The notes: a model not told the origin generated them from the sequence alone. 35,401 bases of DNA from an uncultured Bacilli bacterium (GCA_947599835.1 CANQFQ010000002.1:1-35401); one strand, 5' to 3'; counted from the stretch's first letter, positions 10,617 to 18,804 are shown. Made by a program: numbers and translations.

Positions 10617-10945
10617 TGAAGGGTATTGGAATTGATATTGTTAAAATTAGTCGTTTATCTGAAAGAGTGGCTGACAAAATTTTATCGGATAAGGAAATGA
10701 AAGAATTTAAAACTTATTTAGACGTCAATAAAAAACGGGCAATGGAATTTTTAGGTGGTCGTCTTGCGGCTAAAGAGGCTTATTTAAAGGCTGTAGGCGT
10801 AGGCATGTATAATGGAATTTCTTTAAATCAATTAAAAGTGGTAAAAGATCAATTTGGTAACCCTACTTTTGAAGATACACCGAATTGTTTTCTATCCATT
10901 ACGCATGATGCGGGAGTTGCAGTCGCCATTGTTGTAATTTATTAA
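10613..10945 (+). CDS. acpS: Holo-[acyl-carrier-protein] synthase
   Basis: AcpS transfers 4'-phosphopantetheine from CoA to the serine of apo-ACP and so activates fatty acid synthesis. The 110-residue chain shows 'GIGIDIVKISRL' at the N-terminus, with the Mg-binding Asp. It also has 'LGGRLAAKEAYLKAVG', the WxxKEA-like motif with its Glu, and 'FLSITHDAGVAVAIVV' at the end. It is slightly shorter than the usual 115-125 residues. Two ATGs (10613 and 10616) follow AAAGGAAAG at 10597-10605; either could be used. It overlaps the ymfH-like stop by 4 bp and is the last gene before a terminator. Confidence 0.95.
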   Translation: MMKGIGIDIVKISRLSERVADKILSDKEMKEFKTYLDVNKKRAMEFLGGRLAAKEAYLKAVGVGMYNGISLNQLKVVKDQFGNPTFEDTPNCFLSITHDAGVAVAIVVIY

Positions 10946-10963
10946 TTTTTTACTAAAAAAGAT

Positions 10964-11023
10964 AAAAGTTTCATTTTTTTAGGAATATCCTTCTGTATTC
11001 TTGATAATCATGAAACTTTTTTT
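10964..11023 (+). terminator. Long-stem terminator after acpS
   Basis: AAAAGTTTCAT (10964-10974) pairs with ATGAAACTTTT (11010-11020), followed by more Ts. Inside, AGGAATA (about 10981-10987) can pair with TATTCTT (about 10996-11002), which extends the structure. It closes the ftsK/spoIIIE-M16-acpS transcript. Confidence 0.7.
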
Positions 11024-11092
11024 GATACTTTGAACGTTTTTGGTCATTTTTATTTTTTTGAGAGATTTGATATGCTTTAACGGGTGATAAAA

Positions 11093-11374
11093 ATGACAAA
11101 TGTAGTGGTTTTAATTGGAAGTATTCATAAAGCTTTTTATTCTAAAGAAAAAAGTGGCTGTTATTTAGAACTAAAATTGGAAACAGTGTATAAAGATGAA
11201 GAAAAGCCAGCTGAAGAAATTTTTTTAGTTCGTTTATGGAAAGGAATTTATAATGATTTACAATCCATCTCTCATTTAAAACAAAATCTTATTTTAGGCA
11301 TTAAAGGAAGATTAGAAAAAGAAAATAATGAAGTGATTGTCGTTGCTGAAAAAATTTCTATTTTAGGAAAATAA
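11093..11374 (+). CDS. Short single-stranded-DNA-binding (SSB-like) OB-fold protein
   Basis: The 93-residue product looks like a single SSB OB-fold. It has a start 'MTNVVVLIGSI', a central strand pair 'FLVRLWKGIYNDLQ', and an end 'LILGIKGRLEKENNEVIVVAEKISILGK'. These correspond to the SSB motifs 'n.v.LvGrl', 'vw.g.aen..' and 'g..v.veGrl....y...V.ae.v.fL'. Unlike full-length SSB (about 150-180 residues) it has no disordered tail and no acidic DxxxF tip that recruits repair proteins. It is probably an auxiliary paralogue with a longer SSB elsewhere. The ATG at 11093 follows GGGTGAT (11082-11088); a GTG at 11084 overlaps that site. No strong promoter is seen directly upstream. Confidence 0.7.
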   Translation: MTNVVVLIGSIHKAFYSKEKSGCYLELKLETVYKDEEKPAEEIFLVRLWKGIYNDLQSISHLKQNLILGIKGRLEKENNEVIVVAEKISILGK

Positions 11375-11398
11375 AGAATGGTTTAACATATCTTTAAC

Positions 11399-11427
11399 TA
11401 GACATAATTTTTTAATCTTTATATAAT
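11399..11427 (+). promoter_or_regulatory. Sigma-A promoter of the thyA-dfrA-plsC-pdp operon
   Basis: TAGACA (11399-11404, five of six consensus bases), a 17-nt spacer and TATAAT (11422-11427) place the transcription start near 11434, about 30 bp before the thyA ATG. The -10 box lies within the palindrome at 11419-11448. Confidence 0.75.
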
Positions 11428-11448
11428 ATACTTAAATATATTATATAA
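11419..11448. repeat. 12-bp perfect palindrome over the thyA -10 box and start site
   Basis: TTATATAATATA (11419-11430), the spacer CTTAAA and TATATTATATAA (11437-11448) form a perfect dyad covering the -10 box and the expected transcription start. It could be an operator or a 5'-mRNA hairpin just before the ribosome binding site. The arms are pure A/T, so chance is possible. Confidence 0.6.
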
Positions 11449-11464
11449 GTGGTGGTGAAAATTT

Positions 11465-12334
11465 ATGGAACAATATAAAAAGATGTGTCGCGATATCTTA
11501 GAAAAAGGACAATTTAAACCTGATCGGACAAATACTGGAACGATTTCTTATTTTGGATATCAAGTACGTTATCCTTTAAGTGAAGGTTTTCCGTTATTAA
11601 CAACCAAAAAAGTATATTTTAAAGGAATTTTAGTTGAATTGTTATGGTTTATTAGTGGTCAAACGAATATTCGGCCTTTAGTTTTACAAAACGTGAATAT
11701 ATGGAATGATTGGCCTTATGAAAAGTTTTGCAAATCAAAAGATTTTAATGGTGAAACCATGAAAGAATTTATTGAAAAAATAAAAGCCAATGAAGCATTT
11801 GCTATGCAATATGGTGATTTAGGTCCTGTCTATGGTAAGCAATGGCGTGACTTTTTTGGTGTTGACCAAATTAAAGGATTAGAAAAAGAATTAAAAGAAA
11901 ATAAATTTTCTCGTCGTTTAATTGTAAGTGCTTGGAATCCAGTGCAAATTAAAGATATGGCATTGCCACCTTGTCATGCTTTCTTTCAATTTTACGTTAG
12001 TGCAGATAATAAATTATCTTGTCAATTGTATCAAAGAAGTGCCGATGTTTTTTTAGGTGTTCCGTTTAATATTGCCAGTTATTCTTTACTCACAATGATG
12101 CTTGCAAAGGTTTGCGGATATGGGTTGGGCGATTTTGTTCATACCATGGGAGATGCTCATATTTATTGTAATCATGTGGATCAAATTAAAGAACAATTAT
12201 CTAGAGATTGTAGAAAATTACCAACGTTAAAAATCTTAAGAGAGGTATCTTCAATTACAGAATTTAAATTAGAAGATTTTGAACTCATTGATTATGATCC
12301 ATGGCCAGCAATTAAAGGGAAGGTTGCCGTATAA
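11465..12334 (+). CDS. thyA: Thymidylate synthase ThyA
   Basis: ThyA makes dTMP from dUMP with methylenetetrahydrofolate, which is oxidised to dihydrofolate. The 289-residue chain has '[20 protein letters not shown]' near the N-terminus, which binds dUMP phosphate. The catalytic Cys is in '[13 protein letters not shown]'. '[20 protein letters not shown]' and '[12 protein letters not shown]' complete the signature. GGTGGTGAAAA is the Shine-Dalgarno sequence. Its stop codon overlaps the dfrA start by one base (TAATG), coupling it to the enzyme that recycles the dihydrofolate it makes. Confidence 0.98.
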   Translation: MEQYKKMCRDILEKGQFKPDRTNTGTISYFGYQVRYPLSEGFPLLTTKKVYFKGILVELLWFISGQTNIRPLVLQNVNIWNDWPYEKFCKSKDFNGETMKEFIEKIKANEAFAMQYGDLGPVYGKQWRDFFGVDQIKGLEKELKENKFSRRLIVSAWNPVQIKDMALPPCHAFFQFYVSADNKLSCQLYQRSADVFLGVPFNIASYSLLTMMLAKVCGYGLGDFVHTMGDAHIYCNHVDQIKEQLSRDCRKLPTLKILREVSSITEFKLEDFELIDYDPWPAIKGKVAV

Positions 12335-12813
12335 TGATTAGTATGATTGTTGCATATAGTAAAAATAATAAAGTGATCGGCAAAAATAATCAAATTCCAT
12401 GGCATATTTCTGAAGATTTTAAGCATTTTAAAAGTTATACTTTACATAAAACAATTTTAATGGGCAAAAACACTTATTTTTCCATTGGAAAACCTTTAAA
12501 AGAAAGAAAAACCATTATTGTCGTCAATGATGCAATATTAAATATCGAACATGAAGATGTTCAAATCGAAAATGATTTATTTGCAGTGTTAAAAAGATAC
12601 CAAAAAAGTCAGGAAGAATTAGTAGTATGTGGTGGTGCAACAATTTATAAATTGGCATTGCCTTACGCTAACCAATTAATCATTTCTGAATTAAAACAAC
12701 AATATGAAGGGGATGCTTATTTTCCGGATTTTGAAAATGATTTTGATTTAGTAAATGTTGATGAACGAGAAGCGTTTTTTATTAAAACTTATTTAAGAAA
12801 ACGGGTGAAGTAA
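12334..12813 (+). CDS. dfrA: Dihydrofolate reductase
   Basis: This enzyme reduces dihydrofolate to tetrahydrofolate with NADPH, restoring the cofactor used by ThyA. The 159-residue chain has the family start '[33 protein letters not shown]', quoted here in pieces: 'VIGKNNQIPWH' followed by 'SEDFKHFK' with the catalytic acidic residue. It also has 'ILMGKNTYFSIGKPL', 'VCGGATIYKLALPYANQLIIS' shortened to the GGATIY NADPH motif, and 'GDAYFPDF' near the end. The length is typical of chromosomal DHFR. It overlaps thyA by one base and abuts plsC (TAAATG). Confidence 0.96.
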   Translation: MISMIVAYSKNNKVIGKNNQIPWHISEDFKHFKSYTLHKTILMGKNTYFSIGKPLKERKTIIVVNDAILNIEHEDVQIENDLFAVLKRYQKSQEELVVCGGATIYKLALPYANQLIISELKQQYEGDAYFPDFENDFDLVNVDEREAFFIKTYLRKRVK

Positions 12814-13536
12814 ATGTTTAAATGGATGTGTATGGTATTTAAACTATTTTTTCCTTTAACGTCAATAATGATTCGATTGAAAAAATATATTAAGCACAAA
12901 GATAAATATCCTTTACAATATCGGTATGATGACGTAAGAAATTTTATGCTTAAATTAGCAAAGACTACGAAAAAAAAGGTCGATGTACATAATTTCGAAA
13001 TCATGGATCAACCTCATGGAGGACGTATTTATGTTATGAATCATATTAGTATGGATGATATTTGTACAATGATTCAAATTAGCCAAAAACCTTTGCATTT
13101 TATTTCTAAAATTGAAAATGAAAAAGCGATTGCCATCGGTTTAGGATGCCGTGGAATTGATTGTTATTTTATCGATCGTAAGGATGCAAGACAGTCTTTA
13201 AAAGTATTAAGACAAGCTGCCGAAGATGCTAAACATGGGGAAGATATTTTTTTGTTTCCAGAAGGTACAAGAAGTAAGACGGGTGAAGTCTTAGAATTCA
13301 AAAGTGCTTTAAATAATTTAATTAATATGGCAAAAGTAGAAATTGTTTTAATGGCCATCGATAATACGCCAAAAACGTTTAGTAGAAAAGAAAAATATAA
13401 ACCTTATACGGTAAAAGTTCGTATTTGTGAACCTATTTCATATGAACAATATTTAGAGCATAAAGAAAATTTTGCAGAATATGCTAGGCAAAAAGTAGCA
13501 AATGAATTATCAATTATAAGAAATGAGGGGAAATAA
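12814..13536 (+). CDS. plsC: 1-acyl-sn-glycerol-3-phosphate acyltransferase (PlsC-like)
   Basis: This 240-residue protein belongs to the PlsC family that acylates lysophosphatidic acid to phosphatidic acid at the membrane. Acyltransferase motif I is the NHxxxxD-type 'VMNHISMDDICTM', near residue 75. Motif III is 'LFPEGTRSKTGEV', near residue 150. A hydrophobic N-terminal segment could associate with the membrane. The start directly abuts the dfrA stop, with ACGGGTGAAG as Shine-Dalgarno sequence. The stop overlaps pdp by one base (TAATG). Its place between nucleotide genes appears to be operon convenience, not shared pathway. Exact acyl acceptor not shown by the sequence. Confidence 0.9.
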   Translation: MFKWMCMVFKLFFPLTSIMIRLKKYIKHKDKYPLQYRYDDVRNFMLKLAKTTKKKVDVHNFEIMDQPHGGRIYVMNHISMDDICTMIQISQKPLHFISKIENEKAIAIGLGCRGIDCYFIDRKDARQSLKVLRQAAEDAKHGEDIFLFPEGTRSKTGEVLEFKSALNNLINMAKVEIVLMAIDNTPKTFSRKEKYKPYTVKVRICEPISYEQYLEHKENFAEYARQKVANELSIIRNEGK

Positions 13537-14792
13537 TGAATATCATCGATATAATTATTAAAAAAGCAAAAAAGGGTGAACTTAGCGAAGAAGAAATTAA
13601 TTATTTTGTGAATGGATATACCCAAGAGAAAATTCCTGATTATCAAATGTCAAGTTTGCTAATGGCGATTTTACTTAATGGAATGACACGAAAAGAAACA
13701 GTTTACTTAACAAAAGCAATGCTTGATAGTGGTGAAAAAAATGATTTATCGCAAATTAAAGGCGTTACTGTCGACAAACATTCTACCGGCGGTGTGGGTG
13801 ATAAAACAACCTTAGTGCTTGCGCCTTTAGTAGCTAGTTGTGGATTAGTTATGGCTAAAATGTCTGGAAGAGGACTAGGTCATACGGGCGGAACGATTGA
13901 TAAACTAGAATCGATTCCTCATATGAAAACTTCTCTTTCTCCCGAAGAATTTTTTAAACAAGTTAACGAAATTGGCGTTGCTGTTATTGGTCAAACGAGT
14001 GAACTTGTGCCAGCAGATAAAAAAATGTATGCTTTACGCGATGTCACTGGAACCGTGGATTCAATGCCACTCATTGCCTCTTCGATTATTTCTAAAAAAT
14101 TAGCATCAGGATCTCAAATTATTGAATTAGATGTTAAATATGGAGATGGTGCTTTTATGAAAACCAAGGAAGATGCAAAAGAACTTGCGGATTTGATGAT
14201 CTATGTGGGCAAACAATTAAATAAAGAGGTTAAGGCTGTTATTTCTGATATGAATGAACCTTTAGGCTATGCCATTGGAAATAGTCTAGAAGTGATTGAA
14301 TCTATTGAAACGTTAAAAGGCAGAGGACCGGCTGATTTAAAAGAATTATGTTTGCACATTTGTGCCGAATTTTTAGTTGCTTCTAAAATGTATGATGATT
14401 ATGAAAAAGCCAAGGCATTTAGTCTTCATCAACTTGAAAGCGGTGCCGCATTAAATAAATTTAAAGAACTTGTAAAGTATCAACAAGGGGATGTTCGTTG
14501 TATTGATGATTATTCCTATTTTAAACAACCTTTGTATCATTATGAAATTAAAGCTCCACATACTGGAACCCTTCAAATGGTTAAAGCTATGCAAATTGGA
14601 CATGCATCAATGCTACTTGGTGGTGGTAGACAAACCAAAAATGATATTATTGATATGAGTGCGGGAATTGTTTTAAATGCAAAAAAGAATGACTTTGTAA
14701 AAGAAGGTCAATTATTAGCAACATTATATAGTGATAAAAAACTAACTAAAGAAATTGAAAATTTAGTTCTAACAGCGTTTGTTTATCAATAA
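13536..14792 (+). CDS. pdp: Pyrimidine-nucleoside phosphorylase
   Basis: The enzyme splits uridine, deoxyuridine or thymidine with phosphate into base and (deoxy)ribose-1-phosphate. The 418-residue chain carries 'DKHSTGGVGDKTTLVLAP', the phosphate-binding signature, and 'KMSGRGLGHTGGTIDKLESI' in two parts around residue 110. It also has 'ALRDVTGTVDSMPLIASSI' and the C-terminal domain with 'GGGRQTKNDIIDMSAGI'. It is about 15 residues shorter than Bacillus Pdp at the C-terminus. Being last in the thyA operon, it links de novo dTMP synthesis with pyrimidine salvage. A bidirectional terminator follows at once. Confidence 0.95.
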   Translation: MNIIDIIIKKAKKGELSEEEINYFVNGYTQEKIPDYQMSSLLMAILLNGMTRKETVYLTKAMLDSGEKNDLSQIKGVTVDKHSTGGVGDKTTLVLAPLVASCGLVMAKMSGRGLGHTGGTIDKLESIPHMKTSLSPEEFFKQVNEIGVAVIGQTSELVPADKKMYALRDVTGTVDSMPLIASSIISKKLASGSQIIELDVKYGDGAFMKTKEDAKELADLMIYVGKQLNKEVKAVISDMNEPLGYAIGNSLEVIESIETLKGRGPADLKELCLHICAEFLVASKMYDDYEKAKAFSLHQLESGAALNKFKELVKYQQGDVRCIDDYSYFKQPLYHYEIKAPHTGTLQMVKAMQIGHASMLLGGGRQTKNDIIDMSAGIVLNAKKNDFVKEGQLLATLYSDKKLTKEIENLVLTAFVYQ

Positions 14793-14799
14793 GTTTAAT

Positions 14800-14840
14800 A
14801 AAAAATGCATCCTTGTGTTTTGCAAGAATGCATTTTTTTA
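14800..14840. terminator. Bidirectional terminator between pdp (+) and a lipoprotein gene (-)
   Basis: AAAAATGCAT (14801-14810) and CTTG (14812-14815) pair with CAAG (14823-14826) and ATGCATTTTTT (14828-14838), with one mismatch. The stem ends in Ts on the plus strand and in the complement of an A-run on the minus strand. It can therefore end both convergent genes. Confidence 0.85.
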
Positions 14841-14841
14841 T

Positions 14842-15858
14842 CTACTCACTCGTGATTGAAAAAGTACCTCCACTAAAAATATGACTACTACAAGAAAAAA
14901 GATTCCTAATGGTAAAAGTTATTCCAAAATCCATATCATTTGTAATAATATATTTTTTAAATATACCTTGTTCATCAAAAACTAAAGAAATATCAAATTG
15001 ATTTGCATGATATTCTATATCCGTTCGTGGAAGATATTGTAACCATTCCGTTGGGATAATTTCTTCTAATACATCATTCAAAAGATCCGAAAATAAATGT
15101 GTCGTTGCTTGCAAATGAATGACTAAACCGGAGGTATCATTGATTTCAATGACAAATCCTAGATCTAAAAGTTTTTCTACAGCAAATCTTAAATCTAAGC
15201 CTTTTGCTAAACTTTCAGGAATAACACTTGCAGTATCGACAAGAAGACGAGTTAAGCGACTATTGAGTTTATCATTAAAGTAATTTTTAAATTCGTTTAA
15301 ATTTTTTTGTTCAATAACTTCTTCATTATTATTTAGAATATAAAACCAATCGGCATCATGTTCAATACCAATATTAAAATCTTTTATTGTTTCTTTTGCA
15401 TCAGAATTGGGTAGTGTATATTTTAATTCAATGCCAATAAGTCCTTTTCCAAAGCAATCAATGCCTAAGTTGCTATCTTCATTTTCTCTTAATCCAAGAA
15501 GATCTTCGATATAAAGATTACTGCCTACTTTAGTGTAAAATAATTCTTGATTACTAATTAAAGAAATGAAATCAAAAGAATAAGCGGTTTCAATATTTCC
15601 TAAAGCATGCATCGCAAATGACCAATTTGCTTCTTTTGTGACTCCCAAGGCTTTTTTGATATCAATATTTTCTAATAAAGTTAATTTAGAATTTGTTGTT
15701 TCTGCAACGGAACTTGAAGATGCTGAAACTGTGGAAGATGAAAAAGAATCATTAATGAAATTAGATGAAGTTAAATTGGAATTCAAGCTTGCATTTGAGT
15801 GGCAACCTACTAAAGTTGTCATTCCAATCATGAATAAAATTTTCCAAGAATGTTTCAT
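14842..15858 (-). CDS. Putative lipoprotein of unknown function
   Basis: The 338-residue product starts with a signal peptide (MKHSWKILFMIGMTT) and a lipobox LVGC with Cys19, so it is probably lipid-anchored outside the cell. A Ser/Thr/Asn-rich linker (about 20-60) is followed by an extracellular domain that I do not recognise. It has no cysteines beyond 'IDCFGKG' and 'FSCSSH'. The later part has the flavour of LolA/LppX-like or YceG-like beta domains ('FDISLVFDEQGIFKKYII'), but this is too weak to name. The reverse-strand ribosome site is GAAGGG about 8 bp before the ATG. It has its own promoter (15897-15924) and shares the terminator with pdp. Confidence 0.75.
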   Translation of the reverse strand: MKHSWKILFMIGMTTLVGCHSNASLNSNLTSSNFINDSFSSSTVSASSSSVAETTNSKLTLLENIDIKKALGVTKEANWSFAMHALGNIETAYSFDFISLISNQELFYTKVGSNLYIEDLLGLRENEDSNLGIDCFGKGLIGIELKYTLPNSDAKETIKDFNIGIEHDADWFYILNNNEEVIEQKNLNEFKNYFNDKLNSRLTRLLVDTASVIPESLAKGLDLRFAVEKLLDLGFVIEINDTSGLVIHLQATTHLFSDLLNDVLEEIIPTEWLQYLPRTDIEYHANQFDISLVFDEQGIFKKYIITNDMDFGITFTIRNLFSCSSHIFSGGTFSITSE

Positions 15859-15896
15859 GTTTTTTCCCTTCTTTTTTATATGATATTCTACTTATG

Positions 15897-15924
15897 ATAT
15901 TAGTCCTTTTTTTGTAAATGTCAA
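15897..15924 (-). promoter_or_regulatory. Minus-strand promoter of the lipoprotein gene
   Basis: On the minus strand, TTGACA (15919-15924), a 16-nt spacer and TAATAT (15897-15902, four of six bases) stand about 40 bp before the lipoprotein ATG. The -35 is perfect and the -10 is weak. Confidence 0.6.
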
Positions 15925-15989
15925 TAACAAAAATACGAGTTAAAAAAGATTTTTTATATTAAATTTGTAAATTTTCATAGATTTTATTA

Positions 15990-16018
15990 TTGATATGCCC
16001 GGATAATTTTGCTATATT
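15990..16018 (+). promoter_or_regulatory. Plus-strand promoter of the 180-residue membrane-protein gene
   Basis: TTGATA (15990-15995), a 17-nt spacer and TATATT (16013-16018) are each one base from consensus. The start would be near 16025, giving a leader of about 18 nt before the ATG at 16043. Confidence 0.7.
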
Positions 16019-16042
16019 AGGGTAGATTGAGGAGGGATGCCC

Positions 16043-16585
16043 ATGGAATGGGGAAATGTTATTTTATTATGGCTCATTGGAGCGGTGGTGCTTTTAATTT
16101 TAAATTTTACTTTATTTAGAATTGGTATCATCCGAAAATTGGTATATATTGGCTTAGCTATTTTATTAATTGCCGTTGGTTTTTCTTTCAAAACAGAGGT
16201 TGCAAAAGTAGTCACGAATATGGGAGGAAAAATAGAATGGAATAAGGGGAATAAAGTTCCTACATTAGCTTCTTTTTCAACGGTTATTCTATTATTTGTT
16301 ACTTTATTATCTTTTGGAGATTCATTGCTAGATTTTGATGATTCAACCGAATATAATGTAGACTTTTTTTCTTTTCTAGGAACTTACTTTTTTAGAGTTA
16401 GTGAAGAAACCGTTTCTTTTCCATCGTTCTTTACCTATTATGGTATTTCAACTGTGTTTGCCTTGATTGTTTATCTTGTTGGTGTTTGTTGGCTTCATTG
16501 GTTTGCTATTTATGGGATTATAGGCATTATTATTTTAGTTTACATTTTTATAGTGAAACCAATTCTTTTAAAATTCGTAGATTAA
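16043..16585 (+). CDS. Membrane protein of unknown function
   Basis: The 180-residue protein has about five hydrophobic helices: two close to the N-terminus ('VILLWLIGAVVLLILNFTLF', 'LVYIGLAILLIAVGF'), one in the middle and two near the C-terminus. Between helices is an acidic stretch 'SLLDFDDSTEYNVDFF'. I do not recognise a family. The ATG at 16043 is preferred because GAGGAGG (16029-16035) stands 7 bp before it; the ATG at 16037 is too close to that site. It is a single-gene unit with its own promoter and terminator, lying divergently from the lipoprotein gene and convergently with the GT-C-like gene. Confidence 0.7.
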   Translation: MEWGNVILLWLIGAVVLLILNFTLFRIGIIRKLVYIGLAILLIAVGFSFKTEVAKVVTNMGGKIEWNKGNKVPTLASFSTVILLFVTLLSFGDSLLDFDDSTEYNVDFFSFLGTYFFRVSEETVSFPSFFTYYGISTVFALIVYLVGVCWLHWFAIYGIIGIIILVYIFIVKPILLKFVD

Positions 16586-16623
16586 TTTAAGTATAACCAC
16601 TAAAAAATAGAAATTTATAATGA

Positions 16624-16652
16624 AAAAAATAAGTCAAAGTGACTTATTTTTT
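16624..16652. terminator. Bidirectional terminator between convergent genes
   Basis: AAAAAATAAGTCA (16624-16636), the loop AAG and TGACTTATTTTTT (16640-16652) form a long stem with T-runs on both strands. It serves the + membrane-protein gene and the - GT-C-like gene. Confidence 0.9.
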
Positions 16653-16675
16653 TATTTGTTTTGCATGTTGAAATT

Positions 16676-18745
16676 TTAGCTTTGCGAATGTCGATGAATC
16701 TTTTTTCTTTCTTTTTCGAAACCCAGTTTTTTTCTATCATTATTTTTAATCACTATAACAGAAAATAAAATGGCCATCGTTATTGAAAAAGAAAGACTAA
16801 AGTAAATTTTTGAAAAATTTTTCAATGGTGTACCGATATAATCGGTTTCGACTTTATAAGTTCCAGCGGATAATCTAAAAGCGATAAGTCCATCAATATT
16901 TTCGCTTTTAACGGAAAATTCTTTGTTTTGTGAAGCTACTTTAATTTGATAGCCAGGATAATAGATTAATGGCATTTGAATGAGTGAATTATCTTCTGTT
17001 ACGATAATTTCCATTTGATAAACTGGTGCAAAACGTGAATTTATTGTAATGGAACCATTACCGGTTAAAAAGATAGGATTTAGTGAATAATCTTTAACAT
17101 CAAAAGTATTATACCTTATTTTTGTTTTGATAGAGTTATATAAACTATTTGAATATTTACTTTGATAATCATTTTCTAAAAATATTTTTGGAATATATTC
17201 TTTATTATGCCCTAATGCTGAACCATAATCTAAGATAGAATCATCAATCGACGTCAAATAATTGCTTTCATAGTTATTTTCATAGGCCAATCTTTTTTCA
17301 ATTAAAGGTTGATTTGAAATCATTAAAAAACCAACCAAGATGGAAAGTAATGAAAGAGCAATTTTTGAATAATTGAAATATTGCGCAATTAACCCGCAAA
17401 GGATTGCTGCAAATAATTGGACGAATGCCCATAAGCGCCATGGGAATTGAATATTCAAGAAAATTTTAGGTGCATGAGTCCAAATGGTTTCACTTTGCAT
17501 CGTAAACAATAAAATAAAGATAATGCCGATAGAAAACCAAAACAAATTATTTTTATAAATTTTTTGGTCACTAACTTTGACATTCATTTGGAATTTATTA
17601 ACCAATAAAATGAAGAAATATAGACCAAGGAAGATGAAACAAGCAAAATAATATTCAATTCGTTGAGCAAACATAAAAACAATCATTCCATAAATCGCAC
17701 ATGAAATCAAATGTGAAAAGTATTTTAATTTCTTAAATTCACCAAGGGCTATATCGATAAGCACAAAAATTACACTAGCACCTAAAAAGGTACAAATTTC
17801 TAAATATAAAGAAGAAGTGGAAACGATATTACCATAAGCCGATCCTAGCCAAATAATATTTAAAAAGCCGGAATAATCAAAAGCTAACTGAATATGATTT
17901 AATACGGATTCAGTATCTGTCCACATGATGGTAGAATCGCTAAGCGTGTATATCTTTGTTGCCATTAATTCAAATTGAGAAAATAATGCGATGGAACACA
18001 TTCCAATAATTAAAAAGATTGAAAGGCTACAATAAATGAGAAATTTCTTTTTTCTCATTAAATGAATGATTTTATGAATGTTGCATAATAAATAAATGAT
18101 TCCGATGATAAAAGCATAAAATGCAGTGATATTATGGGATAAATATAATAAAGAACCTCCTAAAATAATTTCAACAAAGGATAGAGGATGAATTTCTTCT
18201 TTAAAATGAACAATATCGTATAGTCCCATAAAAAATAATGGTAAAAACATAAATGCAAAAGCTTCTGCAAAAGCGAATCGACAAAAGGCATCAAATAATC
18301 GATATGGATAAATGACAAAAACACTAGCCGCAATTATCGATGCAATTTTATTTTTTGAAGTAAAGTGCATAGCAAACCGGTACATCAAAATTCCTGAAAT
18401 AAAAACACTTAAGAAAAGTACCATTTTATATGCTTGTAATACAGAGCCATTAAATATTTTAATGATAAGCGCCATGATAACTACGCTAAATTGAGATAAT
18501 GGTGAATAAAACAAACGATTTCCTATTCCAAGTCCCATTCCGATATAGCCACTAATATAAGACAATGAATGTCCTTCTACAATCGTTTTATATTGCTCAT
18601 AGATATTAGGTAAATGAAAAAAGTAATCATCACCTAAATTTGTGCCTTTATAAAAAAGTAAATAGCAGCCTAATAATGAAAAGCAAAAAATGATAAAATA
18701 AGGCAAAATATTAAAAAATATTTTTAAAAAGCCTTTATGTTTCAT
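16676..18745 (-). CDS. Large multi-spanning membrane protein, GT-C/PTPS-related or YfhO-like
   Basis: The 689-residue protein has about a dozen hydrophobic helices. An extracytoplasmic-type loop after the first contains 'NLGDDYFFHLPNIYEQY', then 'GMGLGIGNRLFYSPLSQF'. This resembles membrane proteins of the PTPS-related (PF10131) and YfhO groups, which share a GT-C glycosyltransferase-like layout with an acidic motif in the first loop. The last 170 residues form a beta-rich domain ('YYPGYQIKVASQN', 'LIAFRLSAGTYKVETDYIG') and a final helix, also seen in those groups. A role in decorating cell-wall or lipid-linked glycans is inferred, not shown. The ribosome site contains seven consecutive Gs (complement of 18751-18757). 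The cytoplasmic tail is strongly basic. Confidence 0.7.
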   Translation of the reverse strand: MKHKGFLKIFFNILPYFIIFCFSLLGCYLLFYKGTNLGDDYFFHLPNIYEQYKTIVEGHSLSYISGYIGMGLGIGNRLFYSPLSQFSVVIMALIIKIFNGSVLQAYKMVLFLSVFISGILMYRFAMHFTSKNKIASIIAASVFVIYPYRLFDAFCRFAFAEAFAFMFLPLFFMGLYDIVHFKEEIHPLSFVEIILGGSLLYLSHNITAFYAFIIGIIYLLCNIHKIIHLMRKKKFLIYCSLSIFLIIGMCSIALFSQFELMATKIYTLSDSTIMWTDTESVLNHIQLAFDYSGFLNIIWLGSAYGNIVSTSSLYLEICTFLGASVIFVLIDIALGEFKKLKYFSHLISCAIYGMIVFMFAQRIEYYFACFIFLGLYFFILLVNKFQMNVKVSDQKIYKNNLFWFSIGIIFILLFTMQSETIWTHAPKIFLNIQFPWRLWAFVQLFAAILCGLIAQYFNYSKIALSLLSILVGFLMISNQPLIEKRLAYENNYESNYLTSIDDSILDYGSALGHNKEYIPKIFLENDYQSKYSNSLYNSIKTKIRYNTFDVKDYSLNPIFLTGNGSITINSRFAPVYQMEIIVTEDNSLIQMPLIYYPGYQIKVASQNKEFSVKSENIDGLIAFRLSAGTYKVETDYIGTPLKNFSKIYFSLSFSITMAILFSVIVIKNNDRKKLGFEKERKKIHRHSQS

Positions 18746-18780
18746 ATTTTCCCCCCCTCATTAATGCTATTTAGTTGTTG

Positions 18781-18804
18781 TTGAATTATTATAATATAAT
18801 TCAA
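18781..18804. repeat. 9-bp palindrome over the minus-strand -10 box
   Basis: TTGAATTAT (18781-18789), the spacer TATAAT and ATAATTCAA (18796-18804) form a perfect dyad. The minus-strand -10 lies inside it. It could be a repressor site for the GT-C-like gene. Confidence 0.5.
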
